From: Curtobacterium sp. MCPF17_052
GTDB lineage: Bacteria; Actinomycetota; Actinomycetes; Actinomycetales; Microbacteriaceae
NCBI RefSeq assembly: GCF_003234085.1
Contig: NZ_QKSD01000014.1
Coordinates: 1-64,000 of the forward strand
Reading direction: 5' to 3'
Length of the DNA: 64,000 bases
The first letter of the stretch is position 1, and each line of letters starts with the position of its first letter. The notes under the pieces are model-generated. The model searched no databases, had not been told where the DNA came from, and was given only the letters and a program-made list of their open reading frames with translations. A program made the position numbers and the translations under genes. This document shows positions 33,656 through 41,943 of this stretch, piece after piece.

Positions 33656-34615
33656 TCAGGAGAGAGCGACGCGCAGCGAGGCGGTGGCCAGCAGCACGGC
33701 ATGCTTTGCCGCTTCTGTGTCGTGCAGCTGGTTCACCATGACGAAGTCGTGCACGATTCCACCGAAGCGGGCGTTTGTCGCCTTCACGCCGGCTTCACGA
33801 AGACGTGCTGCGAATGCTTCACCCTCATCGCGCAGAACGTCGGCTTCCGCGGTGATGATGAGCGTCTCGGGAACGACGGCGAGCTGTTCGAGCGAGGCTC
33901 GCAGTGGGGAGACGGTCGGCAGTGCCCGCTGCGCCTCATCGGTCGTGTACTGGTCCCAGAACCACTTCATGCCGTCTCGAGCGAGGAAGTAGCCCTCCGC
34001 GAACTCCTCGTAGGAGGCGGTGTCGAACGCTGCGTTGGTAACCGGGTAGAACGCGACGAGCTTGCGGAACTCGACGTCTCCACGCTCTGCAGCGAGGAGC
34101 GTCAGGGCGATGGCCATGTTGGCACCCACCGAGTCGCCAGAAACCGCCATCCGAGACGCGTCGAGTCCCTTCGAAGCGCCTTCCGTCGCGACCCAGTGAG
34201 CGGCCGCGTAGGACTGCTCGAGCGCGACCGGGAAGCCGACCTCCGGGGAACGGTCGTACTCGGGGAACACCACGGCGGCTTCCGAGCCGATCGCGAGGTC
34301 TCGCACCAGACGGTCGTGCGTGTGGGCGTCACCGAAGACCCATCCGGCACCGTGCACGTACAGGATCACCGGCAGGTTACTGGTCGTCCCCGCGGGCTTG
34401 ACGATGCGGACCTTCACCGAACCGGTCGGTCCGCCCTGGATCTCGATCCATTCCTCGTCAACGTCGGGCTTGAAGATGGGCGCGTCCTGCACCGCGTCCA
34501 CTGCCTTGCGACCCTCGGCTGGCGGCAGCTGGTAGAGGAACGGGGGCATCGAAGTCGCGTCGACGAAGTCCTGCGCCGCAGGCTCGAGGGCGATCTTCTT
34601 GGGGTTTCCAGACAT
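33656..34615 (-). CDS. Alpha/beta hydrolase, HSL-type esterase
   Basis: 319-residue hydrolase of the hormone-sensitive-lipase family. The oxyanion motif HGAGWVFGDAHTHDR (HGGG-like) is at about 106-120, the nucleophile elbow GDSVGAN at about 180, and a late Asp (EADVLRDEGE) and His (GIVHDF) complete the triad. Members hydrolyse short acyl esters. AGGAG lies 7 nt before the ATG at 34615. It is divergent from an MFS exporter, and the intergenic region carries two inverted copies of the recurrent element, one facing each gene. Confidence 0.92.
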   Translation of the reverse strand: MSGNPKKIALEPAAQDFVDATSMPPFLYQLPPAEGRKAVDAVQDAPIFKPDVDEEWIEIQGGPTGSVKVRIVKPAGTTSNLPVILYVHGAGWVFGDAHTHDRLVRDLAIGSEAAVVFPEYDRSPEVGFPVALEQSYAAAHWVATEGASKGLDASRMAVSGDSVGANMAIALTLLAAERGDVEFRKLVAFYPVTNAAFDTASYEEFAEGYFLARDGMKWFWDQYTTDEAQRALPTVSPLRASLEQLAVVPETLIITAEADVLRDEGEAFAARLREAGVKATNARFGGIVHDFVMVNQLHDTEAAKHAVLLATASLRVALS

Positions 34616-34687
34616 CACGTGCTCCTGTTGCTGGGTGAGGTCGAGCGTCTGCTCGACACAATCAGCATCGAACAATGGTCCGCTCGC

Positions 34688-34742
34688 CGAATCCGTGAGG
34701 TGACGTATCTGACCCCCGCGCATACGTCACGTCACGGATTCG
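34688..34742. promoter_or_regulatory. Paired inverted copies of the recurrent element (esterase/MFS promoter)
   Basis: Two 21-bp arms, 34688-34708 and 34722-34742, are inverted copies of each other with one mismatch and a 13-bp spacer. In gene direction each reads ATACGTCAC.TCACGGATTCG; one faces the esterase (73 bp before its ATG) and one the MFS gene (70 bp before its ATG). This is the best copy of the element in the window. Confidence 0.8.
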
Positions 34743-34811
34743 CCGCCTCGACCTGCTCCAGCACACTCGATGTCGTTCCCATTGCACGAGTTGCTGCCAC
34801 CAGGAGGCGCC

Positions 34812-36038
34812 ATGTCCGAGGTCGACGACCAACCGGCCACCCGACCACGGACCCGTTGGGCAGCCATCGCTTCTCTCGGAGCCGGCGCTTTCGTCATCGT
34901 GGCTGCTGAGTTCCTGCCCGTCGGGATCCTCCCGGAACTGGCGAAGCACTTCGGAGTGTCCCTGGGCGCGGCCAGCGCAGTGGTACTCGTCCCGGGACTC
35001 GTCGCCGGAGTGTCAGCCCCGCTCATCGTCGCTCTCGTTCGCAACCTGGATCGTCGACTCCTCGTCCTCGCGACGACCGCTTTGCTCGTCGCGTCGAACC
35101 TACTCACCACGGTCGCCCCGGACTTCGGAGTTCTCCTCGTGGCACGCGTTCTCGTCGGGCTGTCGCTCGGCGGATTCTGGGCGGTCGGCCCGTCACTCGG
35201 AGTGCGTCTGGCAGCCCCAGAGAAGAGCGGGGTTGCGACCTCCGTCGTGCTTGCTGGCATCTCCGCAGGCACCGTATTGGGTCTCCCGCTCGGTCAACTT
35301 GTCTCGGCGAGCAGCGGTTGGCAGAGTGCGTTCCTCGGCGCCGCAGTCGCTGCAGCCGCCGTGCTCATCTTGCAAGCGATCACCCTCCCCTCGCTCCGCG
35401 GAGCCTCGACCGCGGTTCCCCTGCGAGCGATCGCCGCCGTCTTCGCCCGGCCTCGGTCACGCGTCGTTCTCATCGTGACCGTGTTGGCGATCACCGGACA
35501 GTTGATGGCGTCGACGTACGTCAGCGCGTACCTCGATGCGATCCACGGTTCCAGCACCTCGCTGCTCAGCGCACTGCTGCTCACTTACGGGATCGTCGGG
35601 CTTGCCGGGAACCTCATCGCCGGCCGCATCCGGCTGTCGTTCCCGGTTCTGTTCGGGTCGGCAGCGGTCGCGCTCAGCGTCGTCCTCGCGCTGCTCCCGT
35701 TCGCCGAGTCCTCGCCCGTCGCCGCGATCGTCCTCGTCATCGCCTGGGGGCTGCTCTGGGGTGCGTACCCGTTCATGCTGCAGTCGTGGACGATCTCGCT
35801 GGTTCCCGACGCTCCCGAAGCGGGGTCAGCAGTCCTGGTGACGTTCCTGCAGCTCTCGATCGCGCTGGGGTCGGCTGTCGGTGGCCTCGTCATCTCCTTC
35901 GGCGACCTCAACGCGGTCTTCTTCGGCGCTGCAGTGCTCCAGCTCGCAGCCGCGACCACCGCTCTGACACTCGGCAGGCGGAAGAACGCGTCGCCGATCA
36001 GGGGAACGCTCGAAGAGCCCGTCGCACCACCAGCATGA
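34812..36038 (+). CDS. MFS exporter (DHA1-like, AraJ type)
   Basis: 408-residue 12-helix transporter, paralogous to the one at 7841: the first helix GAGAFVIVAAEFLPVGILPELAKHFGV, the loop NLDRRLLVLA and GLSLGGFWAVGPSLGVRL match position by position. It is likely a proton-coupled exporter of a small organic compound. AGGAGG precedes the ATG at 34812. It is divergent from the esterase and shares its paired regulatory element, which suggests the two are induced together; the tail overlaps the convergent tetR gene by 41 bp. Confidence 0.9.
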   Translation: MSEVDDQPATRPRTRWAAIASLGAGAFVIVAAEFLPVGILPELAKHFGVSLGAASAVVLVPGLVAGVSAPLIVALVRNLDRRLLVLATTALLVASNLLTTVAPDFGVLLVARVLVGLSLGGFWAVGPSLGVRLAAPEKSGVATSVVLAGISAGTVLGLPLGQLVSASSGWQSAFLGAAVAAAAVLILQAITLPSLRGASTAVPLRAIAAVFARPRSRVVLIVTVLAITGQLMASTYVSAYLDAIHGSSTSLLSALLLTYGIVGLAGNLIAGRIRLSFPVLFGSAAVALSVVLALLPFAESSPVAAIVLVIAWGLLWGAYPFMLQSWTISLVPDAPEAGSAVLVTFLQLSIALGSAVGGLVISFGDLNAVFFGAAVLQLAAATTALTLGRRKNASPIRGTLEEPVAPPA

Positions 36039-36585
36039 GTTCCGCGCGAGAGGCGCCCCCTGCAGCCTGCACCGCCAGCCCGGCGGACACCGTGCTCACG
36101 TACTTCGCGAGCTCCTCCGGGACCTCGGTGTCGTCGAGGTCGCCCTCCTCAACAGCCCGCTTGAACCGGTCGATGAGCCGCTGTTCGCCTGACATGCGGC
36201 TCTCAGCGAGGAAGTCGACCACCCCCTGGTCGGACTCTCCCGCAACCAAACCGCCCTGGATGGACAGACAGCCCGCTGGTTTCCCTGGCGTCGTGACAGC
36301 GATCGCGTTGCTGGTCAGGTAGGTCTCCGCTACAGCCCTGGCCGTTGAGCAGGCCAGAGCGTCCTCGACATAGGCCATGTCGACCTCCGCGTACCGCGCG
36401 ACCGCCTTGCGAAAGGTCGACTCCTTGTTGCCGAACGCCGCGTAGAGACTTGGGCGGTTGATGCCCATCGCCGACGTGAGGTCATCGAGTGACGTCCCGT
36501 TGTAGCCCTGGCGCCAGAAGACCTCCACAGCACGGTCGAGTGCATCATCCAAGTCGAACGACCGCGGCCTTCCCCTTACAGCCAT
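35998..36585 (-). CDS. TetR-family regulator
   Basis: 195-residue TetR regulator. The HTH lies at about 12-58 (DALDRAVEVFWRQGYNGTSLDDLTSAMGINRPSLYAAFGNKEST), with a ligand domain containing KPAGCLSIQGGLVAGESDQG, as in regulators of SDR or NADPH oxidoreductase genes. It is divergent from an SDR gene (start 36819) with two GTACC(A/G).TCAGTA direct repeats around a TTGACA promoter; these are the probable operators. Its 3' end overlaps the convergent MFS gene by 41 bp. Confidence 0.9.
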   Translation of the reverse strand: MAVRGRPRSFDLDDALDRAVEVFWRQGYNGTSLDDLTSAMGINRPSLYAAFGNKESTFRKAVARYAEVDMAYVEDALACSTARAVAETYLTSNAIAVTTPGKPAGCLSIQGGLVAGESDQGVVDFLAESRMSGEQRLIDRFKRAVEEGDLDDTEVPEELAKYVSTVSAGLAVQAAGGASRAELMLVVRRALRAFP

Positions 36586-36648
36586 GGCTGCCTCCTCCCA
36601 AAATCAGCCAGCGCGGCGCCCTCGCGGGTTCGCACGCACCGTCCTGCC

Positions 36649-36669
36649 GTACGTCAGGTGACGGATTCG
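36649..36669 (+). promoter_or_regulatory. Recurrent regulatory element upstream of tetR/SDR
   Basis: The plus strand reads G followed by TACGTCAGGTGACGGATTCG, matching the 34722 copy at 18 of 21 positions. It lies 64 bp upstream of tetR and 150 bp upstream of the SDR start, in the orientation facing the SDR gene. Confidence 0.6.
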
Positions 36670-36714
36670 CCCACCTGACAGTCCCCACCACAGTGGGTGT
36701 AGCCCTCACGAACA

Positions 36715-36782
36715 GTACCAGTCAGTACAGATTTGACAAGGACGAGGATCCATGGTGTTCTCTCGTTCTGTACCAATCAGTA
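36715..36782 (+). promoter_or_regulatory. SDR promoter flanked by TetR-type repeats
   Basis: A TTGACA -35 (36733-36738) is followed 17 bp later by a weak TGTTCT -10 (36756-36761). GTACCAGTCAGTAC (36715-36728) and GTACCAATCAGTA (36770-36782) flank the promoter as direct repeats 55 bp apart. Binding of a TetR dimer at both would block the promoter, as expected for the adjacent TetR gene. Confidence 0.6.
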
Positions 36783-36818
36783 AGTAACCCGGGTGGCCGG
36801 GCGACGGAAGGAAACACC

Positions 36819-37568
36819 ATGGGAGACTTCACCAACAAGACAGCGCTCGTCACCGGCGGCACCGCGGGCATCGGCCTCGCCGTCGTCCGCCGCCTGGTCC
36901 AGGAGGGTGCTCACGTATTCGTGGCCGGCCGCCGGCAGGAAGCACTGGACACCGTGGCAGCGGAACTCGGTGACGCAGTCACCACTGTCCGGGGAGACGT
37001 CACGAAGGCGGACGACGTCGAGAACCTCTTCGCAGCCATCCGCGAGCACGGCGCCGGACTCGACGTCGTCTTCGCGAACGCTGGGGGCGGCGAGTTCGCA
37101 GCCCTCGGTGACATCAGCTGGGAGCACTACTCGTCCACCTTTGATGGCAACGTCGGCGGTGTCATCCGGACCGTGCAGGGCGCGCTTCCACTGCTCACCG
37201 TCGGTAGCTCGATCGTCTTGACCGGCTCGAACATCGACGTCAAGGGCAGCCCCGCCTTCAGCGTCTACGCAGCCACGAAGGCCGCCGTCCGCTCCTTGGC
37301 GCGCAGCTGGGCGGCGGAACTGATCGAGCGGAAGGTCCGCGTGAACGTCGTCTCCCCGGGCCCCATCGGCACGCCCGGCCTCAGCGGTCTCGCCTCCGCT
37401 CCGGAGGAGGCGGACGCACTCCTCGAGGGTCTCGCCGCGGGCGTGCCCATGGGTCGACTCGGCAGCGCCGACGAGGTCGCAGACGCCGTCCTGTACCTCG
37501 CGTCCGACCGCGCGAGTTACGTCACCGGCGCGGAGCTCTACGTAGACGGTGGCGCCAGCCAGATCTGA
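36819..37568 (+). CDS. SDR-family oxidoreductase
   Basis: 249-residue short-chain dehydrogenase/reductase of the classical type. TGGTAGIG (about 12-19) binds the cofactor, followed by NAGG at about 87-90, the catalytic Ser in VLTGSNIDVKG and YAATK (YxxxK, about 149-153), then SPGPIGTPG. The GRR after strand 2 (VAGRRQEAL) points to NADP(H). GGAAGG precedes the ATG at 36819. Control is probably by the divergent TetR and possibly the recurrent element further upstream. The substrate is not known. Confidence 0.92.
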   Translation: MGDFTNKTALVTGGTAGIGLAVVRRLVQEGAHVFVAGRRQEALDTVAAELGDAVTTVRGDVTKADDVENLFAAIREHGAGLDVVFANAGGGEFAALGDISWEHYSSTFDGNVGGVIRTVQGALPLLTVGSSIVLTGSNIDVKGSPAFSVYAATKAAVRSLARSWAAELIERKVRVNVVSPGPIGTPGLSGLASAPEEADALLEGLAAGVPMGRLGSADEVADAVLYLASDRASYVTGAELYVDGGASQI

Positions 37569-37586
37569 CGCTTGCCGCGTCATCAA

Positions 37587-37629
37587 CGCCGCCCTGCCAC
37601 GCCGCTCACAGCGGCACAGCAGGGCGGCG
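37587..37629 (+). terminator. Hairpin terminator after the SDR gene
   Basis: CGCCGCCCTGC (37587-37597) pairs perfectly with GCAGGGCGGCG (37619-37629), with a smaller CCGCT/AGCGG hairpin inside the loop. It begins 19 bp after the SDR stop. Confidence 0.7.
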
Positions 37630-37681
37630 TCCCCATCTTCGCCGGCCTGCAGCTCGGGCCCGGACACAGCAGAGGTCGCAC

Positions 37682-38356
37682 ATGAACGAGGACCGCTCGG
37701 AAGAACCAGTTGATGCGCCTCCCCCCGCTGAGGAGGCCGCGGCTGTTCTCTCAGATCGACCGCTCGCGTTCTTCAACGCACTCCTCACGGAGCACTTCGT
37801 ACTCCAGTCCGTCCGCGGGGTGACTGTATCCGAGTCGTCGTCCAGAGCGTCGATCTACCTCATGACACTTTCCAGTGCGCTCGTCGCCTACGGGTTCCTC
37901 GCGAGGACCGAGTACGCACTCGGCTATCTCGCTGTGGTGATCCCCGTGATCGTGTTGCTCGGCGTCTTCACCTACGTTCGCCTGGTGCAGACCTCACTCG
38001 AGGACGTCGCAGCCCTCATCGCGATGCAACGCATCCGGCGCTGGTACGGCAGCTTGCTCCCCGGAGCCGCTGCGTACTTCCCCCTCCCGGATGAGGCACG
38101 AGCTCCAAACGAGATGCTGGAGATCGGGTGGCGCGGCTCGTGGAGCGGAGTGTTCTTCACCCTGTCCTCGGCAATAGCGGGCGTGAACTCGATCGTTGCC
38201 GGAGCTGGCGTCGCGCTGTTCCTCGCGAAAGCGACGTCCTCAGGTACGGCGATCGGAGTCGGTATCGGTGCCACGCTCGTGCTGGTCACAGTCCACGGGC
38301 TCTACCAGGAGCGGCAGTACTCGCATCTACTCAAACTCGAGTCGAACGGCTCATAA
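37682..38356 (+). CDS. Four-helix membrane protein of unknown function
   Basis: 224-residue protein with an acidic N-terminus (about 1-50) and four hydrophobic helices: about 60-80, 84-105, 160-185 and 190-212. Between helices 2 and 3 is a soluble segment with RLVQTSLEDVAALIAMQRIRRWYGSLLPGAAAYF. I recognise no family by name, though the RIRRWY-containing loop between two helix pairs is conserved-looking. It overlaps the convergent reductase gene by 6 bp. No operon partner is present. Confidence 0.65.
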   Translation: MNEDRSEEPVDAPPPAEEAAAVLSDRPLAFFNALLTEHFVLQSVRGVTVSESSSRASIYLMTLSSALVAYGFLARTEYALGYLAVVIPVIVLLGVFTYVRLVQTSLEDVAALIAMQRIRRWYGSLLPGAAAYFPLPDEARAPNEMLEIGWRGSWSGVFFTLSSAIAGVNSIVAGAGVALFLAKATSSGTAIGVGIGATLVLVTVHGLYQERQYSHLLKLESNGS

Positions 38357-38980
38357 CCCACCAGCGACTCCGTCGGCAAGCACGACGCGGTAGTTGAACT
38401 CTCCTGTGCCGTACTTCCGCACTAGTGCCCAAAACAACAAACCGAGATGCTCAACCGCTCGAGAAGTCGTGATGTCGCCGAGGTCAATCTGCGCCGCTTC
38501 GCTCCACCCGATGCTGACCAGCAGGTCGCTCACAACACGTTTGGCGCGCTCGTCGTTGCCGGACAGAAACACGGTCGTCTCGCTGAGCGCCGACGGGTCG
38601 CCAGCTATGTACCCAGCCATGTTGTTCAACGACTTCACCACCAGAGACGACGGCAACAGGTCCTGCAGCTGCTCGCCGACACTGCTGTTGGGGAAGCGAA
38701 GGCCGCCATCAGAGGTGAAGGCGTTACTCACATCGAGAACCACCTTGCCTTGCAGCGCTTCCTCAAACTCGGGCAAGAACGCAAGTGCTGTCTCCCCGGG
38801 AAGCGCGACAACAATGACGTCGGCACGAGCGATGGCTTCCGCAGTGGACACCACTAGCGCGCCAGCGAGGAGTTCCTCCCTGCGGTGCCGTGACCCGAAG
38901 ATGACGTCATGACCCGCGCGGACGAGAGCGGGAGCGAAATCCGTCGCGAACCGACCTGTCCCCAGGAGAGCTATGCGCAT
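38351..38980 (-). CDS. NADPH-dependent F420 reductase-like protein
   Basis: 209-residue Rossmann protein of the F420-dependent NADP reductase (Fno)/YqfA-like group. It opens MRIALLGTGRFATDFAPALVRAGHDVIFGSRHRRE (GxGxxA dinucleotide motif, with an SRH loop that would bind the NADP phosphate), then ADVIVVALPGETA and VVLDVSNAF. Members transfer hydride between F420 and NADP, or act as generic NADP oxidoreductases. I start at ATG 38980 because it abuts the first strand; no ribosome-binding site is clear. Its presence near a luciferase-like enzyme fits an F420- or flavin-linked theme. Confidence 0.82.
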   Translation of the reverse strand: MRIALLGTGRFATDFAPALVRAGHDVIFGSRHRREELLAGALVVSTAEAIARADVIVVALPGETALAFLPEFEEALQGKVVLDVSNAFTSDGGLRFPNSSVGEQLQDLLPSSLVVKSLNNMAGYIAGDPSALSETTVFLSGNDERAKRVVSDLLVSIGWSEAAQIDLGDITTSRAVEHLGLLFWALVRKYGTGEFNYRVVLADGVAGGL

Positions 38981-39538
38981 GAACACAGTGTTGCAGACGG
39001 AGGCCGCCAGGAAGCGCGACTGCTGCCTATTAGCCCGTCGGCTCGTTCGCAATACGCAGCACCGGAACTAGGGGCAGTCCGACCGAGGGCGAGCCATACC
39101 AGTGCCGTGACGTGCTGACGCTCATCGTGACCTACAGAGAGAGAGCTCCGACCGCCGGATCCGGACCGGGCTACGCGTGCCGTCCTAGTTCGCAGGCACT
39201 GGCCGGTCCGGACGGGATCGAAGGAAGCGTCGAGCTTTCGCAACCGGTGCCACCCTTCAGCACCCGGGGACGACGAAATGGCAGTTGCGACCGAGGCCGC
39301 GGTCGAGATGCCCATGACCGTCCACAAGTACGGGGCTTGTACTAGAGAGCGGCAGCGCCAGCGGCGTCATCGACTCCAGCGTGATACTGAGTCCTCATGC
39401 AACACTGTCTGACTACTTCGGCCGACCCGACGACTACAGCGGGCGGCAGCCTTTCTCGCCTCCGACGCAGGACATGGTTGTCCACCGCGGTGATCCCCGT
39501 CTCCCGAGGAGGACACCGACTGCGCGCGGAAAGCGGAA
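38981..39538. other. Gene-free interval
   Basis: I see no gene I would defend in these 558 bp; the short frames on both strands lack ribosome-binding sites and family features. A partial resemblance to the recurrent element (CCGTGACGTG then GACG, 39105-39118) stands 125 bp before the F420-reductase-like gene, but it needs a 2-nt insertion to align. Confidence 0.5.
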
Positions 39539-39566
39539 GGGCCCGGAACGCAACGCGTCCGGGCCC
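39539..39566 (-). terminator. Hairpin terminator after the polyol permease gene
   Basis: GGGCCCGGA (39539-39547) pairs with TCCGGGCCC (39558-39566) around a 10-nt loop, 24 bp past the permease stop. Confidence 0.75.
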
Positions 39567-39589
39567 CGTCAACCGATCACGGCGATTCG

Positions 39590-40867
39590 TTACTGCTGCG
39601 CGACTGGCACGGCTTCTGCTGAGGGGACCGCTTCGCTCGACCCGCGCTTCGAACGGGTGACTTCGTCCGGGGTCTTGAGGAACGGCGTCAGGACGGCGCT
39701 CAGGATGTAGAGACCGGCGTAGATCCCGAGAACTCCTCCGGCTCCGAGCGATTCGTAGAAGAGGCCCGCGATGGCGGGAGCCACGAAGGTCGACAACCCG
39801 GCCCCGAGGTTCAGGATGCTCATCGATGCGCCCTTGTTGTCGGGAGCGAGGAGCGGGAACAGTGCCGAGAGCGGGACGTACCCGGCCATGGTGACGCCGC
39901 AGAGGCAGAGCACGAGGGTCATGAGGGTGACGTTGTGGCCGATGACCTGCGGGGTGAAGAACAGGACGACGAGGACGACGGCGTAGGCGACACCACCGAC
40001 CCATCCGATGGTGCGACGCCAGCCGATCTTGTCACCGACGTACCCGAAGAACAGGTTGGCGAAGATCGCAACGGTGAAGACGAGCGACCACATCTGCAGC
40101 CACTGTGTGGTGGTGTAGCCGAAGGTGGCGAGGTAGAGCGGCATGAACACGGGCAGGCCGTACTGGGCGATCCCGTTGATCGTCTTGACGACCAGGCCGG
40201 CGGAGACCCGCGGTCGGCCGAGGAGGGTGACTGCCTTCGACAGTTCCTTGGCGCTGAACGGGTGCAGTTCGGATTTCGGGATCGTCGCCTTGTTGACGAA
40301 CACACCGATGATCGTGCCGATGATGACGAAGGCCAGGCCAGTCCAGAGGACGGCGATGTGGCCGAGGACCGGGAGCACGATGGATGAGTAGAACGGTCCG
40401 ACGACGCTGAGGCCGAGGGAGAACATGAACCAGAACCAGCCGGCGGCCATGCCACGGCGCTCCAACGGGGCGCTGTAGTTGATCCAGGTGAGGAACGAGA
40501 ACGCGAACAGCGGGTAGCCCAGCCCGCGGATCGCGTAACAGACCAGCATGACCGGCCAGTCGAGCGCGGCGACTCCGTATCCGATGAACCCGACGCTGCC
40601 GACGACGAAGGCGCCGGTGGCGATGAGCATGACCTTGCGGGGGCCGAGCGTCTGCACGAGGACACCGGAGAGCCAGGCTGCGATCGCGACGGTGATGCCG
40701 TACACGGTGATCAGGAGCGCGGTGTCGGGCACGGCGACTCCCCGGGAGACGAGCCACGGGGAGATCCAGCCTTGCTCGACTCCGTCGCCGATCATGAAGA
40801 ACACGAGGCCGATGTAGCCCCAGATGAGGTTGCTCGGCAGACCGATACGGTCCAGTACACGGTTCAC
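39590..40867 (-). CDS. MFS polyol/sugar permease (RbtT/DalT/CsbX type)
   Basis: 425-residue 12-helix importer. The first helix IWGYIGLVFFMIGDGVEQGWISPWLVSRG is the signature of the RbtT/DalT/CsbX group, which imports ribitol, D-arabinitol or related polyols by proton symport. The loop between helices 2 and 3 and the VSAGLVVKTINGIAQYGLPVFMPLYL core also fit. The gene lies 109 bp downstream of the TIM-barrel isomerase on the same strand, with a stable hairpin between, so permease levels may be tuned by partial termination. It is part of a sugar cluster with the PfkB kinase and DeoR regulator. Confidence 0.88.
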   Translation of the reverse strand: MNRVLDRIGLPSNLIWGYIGLVFFMIGDGVEQGWISPWLVSRGVAVPDTALLITVYGITVAIAAWLSGVLVQTLGPRKVMLIATGAFVVGSVGFIGYGVAALDWPVMLVCYAIRGLGYPLFAFSFLTWINYSAPLERRGMAAGWFWFMFSLGLSVVGPFYSSIVLPVLGHIAVLWTGLAFVIIGTIIGVFVNKATIPKSELHPFSAKELSKAVTLLGRPRVSAGLVVKTINGIAQYGLPVFMPLYLATFGYTTTQWLQMWSLVFTVAIFANLFFGYVGDKIGWRRTIGWVGGVAYAVVLVVLFFTPQVIGHNVTLMTLVLCLCGVTMAGYVPLSALFPLLAPDNKGASMSILNLGAGLSTFVAPAIAGLFYESLGAGGVLGIYAGLYILSAVLTPFLKTPDEVTRSKRGSSEAVPSAEAVPVAQQ

Positions 40868-40935
40868 GTGAGAACCGACCTTTCAATTCACGTCATTGGG
40901 AAAGTGTGTTCAGGTGCACGCCTTCGGCGTGCGAC

Positions 40936-40970
40936 GGGCCGACCGGCTGAAGTCCGCCACCGGTCGGCCC
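40936..40970 (-). terminator. Intercistronic hairpin between isomerase and permease
   Basis: GGGCCGACCGG (40936-40946) pairs perfectly with CCGGTCGGCCC (40960-40970) with a 13-nt loop, right after the isomerase stop. Because the next gene on this strand belongs to the same pathway, it may be an attenuator or processing site rather than a full stop. Confidence 0.6.
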
Positions 40971-40976
40971 GGGTGT

Positions 40977-41936
40977 TCAGCGCGTCAGTTCGGCGGCGTA
41001 CTTGGCAGCGCCGATGCCGAGGAGCTCGTTCCGGAGCTGCTGCGCGGCGATGCCGTCCTGCGACCGGATCACGTCCGTGATGCGGTCGACGCCGACGGCC
41101 TTCACCTTCTCGAAGAACAGCTCGACGGTGGCGCGGTTGGTCTCCGCCTCGTCCTGCGCGTCCTCCCGGATCGGGAAGGTGTCGAAGTAGATGACGCCAT
41201 CCCACTCGTAGCGGAGGAGGAAGTAGATCATCTCCATCGTCTCGAACGGGTGGATCGAGCCGATCAGCAGGCCGTCGTCGTGGGCGTTGTTGCCGTCGTT
41301 GAGGTGGATGCCGAACAGCTTGCCGTCCTCGAGCAGGAGCGAGGCACCGAAGCCGGGCTGGTCGCCGGCCATGAGCATGTGCGCGAAGTCGAGCGTCGCG
41401 CCGAGGTTGGGTCGGTCGATCCGCTTGATGATGTCGAGGGTCTGGCCGAAGCTGTTGATCATCGAGTGCACGCGCTCTTCGTAGGGCTTGTACTCGATGC
41501 TGATGCGAAAGTCGGGGCGGTAGTCGGCGAGTTCCTGGAACGCCTCGACGATGCGCTGCAGGTCCTTGGCGTAGTCCTTCTGGAACGTGAAGTCATAGCC
41601 GTCGAAGCCGAGCCAGACGGTGAGCAGGTCGCTGCCGCAGGTGGCAGACGCGTCGATGGCTTCCTTCGCGAGGTCGATCGCAGCCCGACGGATCGTTTCG
41701 TCCGGGTTGCTGAACTCGCCCGCGACGAACTGCTTCCGGAACCGGGTCGCGGTCCCGTTGAGGGTAAGCCCGAGTTCATCGAGCAGCGCTTTCATGGCGG
41801 CAGGGTCGAGGTTCTCGAAGTGCTCGGGGTAGTTGAGGTCGACGTAGTCGATGGCGTCGGTCGCGGCGACGCGGCGGAGGGCGGCGGACACGTCGCCGCC
41901 GCTGACGAATGAGTTGAGACGAGTAGCGAACTTCAT
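40977..41936 (-). CDS. Sugar phosphate isomerase/epimerase (AP-endonuclease-2-like TIM barrel)
   Basis: 319-residue xylose-isomerase-like TIM barrel. Features are MKFATRLNSFVSGGD, IDYVDLNYPEHF (strand 2), a mid-barrel Glu in ISIEYKPYEER, LGATLDFAHMLMAGD and IHLNDGNNAHDDGLLIGS, supplying the Glu/Asp/His metal ligands expected of an isomerase or epimerase. It acts on a sugar or polyol-derived ketose; the exact sugar is unclear. A TTGACC -35 and TACGTT -10 end only 7 nt before the ATG at 41936, so the transcript is probably leaderless. A repressor palindrome overlaps the -35. Confidence 0.85.
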   Translation of the reverse strand: MKFATRLNSFVSGGDVSAALRRVAATDAIDYVDLNYPEHFENLDPAAMKALLDELGLTLNGTATRFRKQFVAGEFSNPDETIRRAAIDLAKEAIDASATCGSDLLTVWLGFDGYDFTFQKDYAKDLQRIVEAFQELADYRPDFRISIEYKPYEERVHSMINSFGQTLDIIKRIDRPNLGATLDFAHMLMAGDQPGFGASLLLEDGKLFGIHLNDGNNAHDDGLLIGSIHPFETMEMIYFLLRYEWDGVIYFDTFPIREDAQDEAETNRATVELFFEKVKAVGVDRITDVIRSQDGIAAQQLRNELLGIGAAKYAAELTR

Positions 41937-41943
41937 GGCGGCG

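Noticed and set aside
39105..39118. CCGTGACGTG..GACG before the F420-reductase-like gene as another copy of the recurrent element
   Set aside because: It requires a 2-nt insertion to align and lacks the CGAAT end, so it is too weak to annotate.
38971..39345. Short open frames of 77-118 codons between the F420-reductase-like gene and the permease
   Set aside because: No ribosome-binding sites, no family features and Arg/Ser/Pro-biased composition typical of GC-rich shadow frames.
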